6,305 nt of DNA, taken from assembly GCA_937912185.1 (NCBI GenBank), contig CALDOH010000048.1:1-6305 (forward strand), read 5' to 3'. Each line of letters begins with the position of its first letter. The first letter of the stretch is position 1. Position numbers and translations under genes: made by a program. This stretch comes from an uncultured bacterium. Lineage in GTDB: Bacteria; Patescibacteriota; Patescibacteriia; UBA1558; GWA2-36-10. Below, piece after piece: positions 6,118-6,305 of the stretch. Under the pieces are notes generated by a model, which was not told the DNA's origin, ran no database searches, and saw only the letters and a program-made list of their open reading frames with translations.

Positions 6118-6305
6118 TTAATTTAATACCCAAATACCATAATTTAAGATAGTAGCAAAACTAACCCAAAGTAAATATGGCACCAAGAGCCAAGCGGCTA
6201 ATTTTCTTATACCAGAAAATAAATATATAACAAAAACTATCAAAAACCACAGAATAACTATATCTACAAAGGCCAATTTGGGATCTTTTAAGCCAAAAAA
6301 TAGGA
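6118..6305 (-). CDS. tspO: TspO/MBR-family membrane protein, C-terminal fragment
   Basis: The frame is open from the right edge (first whole codon at 6303) to a TAA at 6118-6120 and encodes 61 residues; the 5' part is outside the window. The fragment begins LFFGLKDPKLAFVDIVILWF and ends LLVPYLLWVSFATILNYGIW-VLN. The PYLLWVSFATxLN segment followed by a short IWxLN end is the hallmark of helix 5 and the C terminus of TspO (tryptophan-rich sensory protein / mitochondrial benzodiazepine receptor homolog). FFGLKxPxLA is the typical entry to helix 4. TspO proteins are five-helix membrane proteins of about 150-160 residues that bind porphyrins and sterol-like ligands; the physiological role here is not known. 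The natural end is intact. No clear terminator follows within the 74-bp gap, so some read-through into the four-helix gene is possible. Confidence 0.9.
   Translation of the reverse strand, partial: LFFGLKDPKLAFVDIVILWFLIVFVIYLFSGIRKLAAWLLVPYLLWVSFATILNYGIWVLN

Noticed and set aside
1..6305. Recoded UGA, as in Gracilibacteria/SR1
   Set aside because: No in-frame TGA occurs in the supported genes and glycines use GGN codons; exclusive TAA stops fit AT richness.
1..6305. tRNA, rRNA, riboswitch, CRISPR array, insertion sequence or toxin-antitoxin pair
   Set aside because: No clover-leaf arms, regularly spaced repeats, transposase motifs or terminal inverted repeats were seen, and the intergenic gaps are too short (10 to about 130 bp) for most of these.

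Overview
The window is an AT-rich stretch of bacterial DNA in which every supported gene lies on the minus strand, so transcription runs from high to low coordinates. The likely source is a member of the Candidate Phyla Radiation (Patescibacteria). The reasons are compact spacing, all six visible stop codons being TAA, almost no Shine-Dalgarno sequences, and large single-pass surface proteins with thrombospondin-type-3-like calcium repeats. This assignment is inferred from style; there is no phylogenetic marker. No in-frame TGA is seen, so the standard bacterial code fits.

Layout in transcription order. (1) 6118-6305: the last 61 codons of a TspO/MBR-family membrane protein, with its 5' part outside the window. 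(2) 5696-6043 and 5434-5622: two small membrane proteins, one with four predicted helices and one with a single helix. They follow an extended -10 promoter at 6093-6101 and end at a rho-independent terminator at 5396-5425. (3) 3985-5304: a CPA2-family Na+(K+)/H+ antiporter with its own near-consensus promoter (5355-5383) and a wobble-rich terminator (3931-3959). (4) 2932-3879, 1419-2921 and 1-1402: an apparent three-gene operon. It encodes a CaCA-family Ca2+/cation exchanger followed by two large paralogous membrane-anchored extracytoplasmic proteins. The last one runs off the left edge.

All seven genes encode membrane proteins. The two transporters suggest a cation-homeostasis theme: an H+-coupled antiporter sets a Na+ gradient, and a Na+/Ca2+-type exchanger could use it to expel Ca2+. 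The gene directly after the exchanger, 10 bp away, encodes a surface protein with two Asp-rich calcium-binding-type repeats. The paralog after it carries a roughly 150-residue cysteine-rich insertion that looks pilin-like. This exchanger plus surface-protein pair operon is the most interesting part of the window.

No RNA genes, insertion sequences, CRISPR arrays or attachment sites were found. There is no gene-free stretch longer than about 110 bp.
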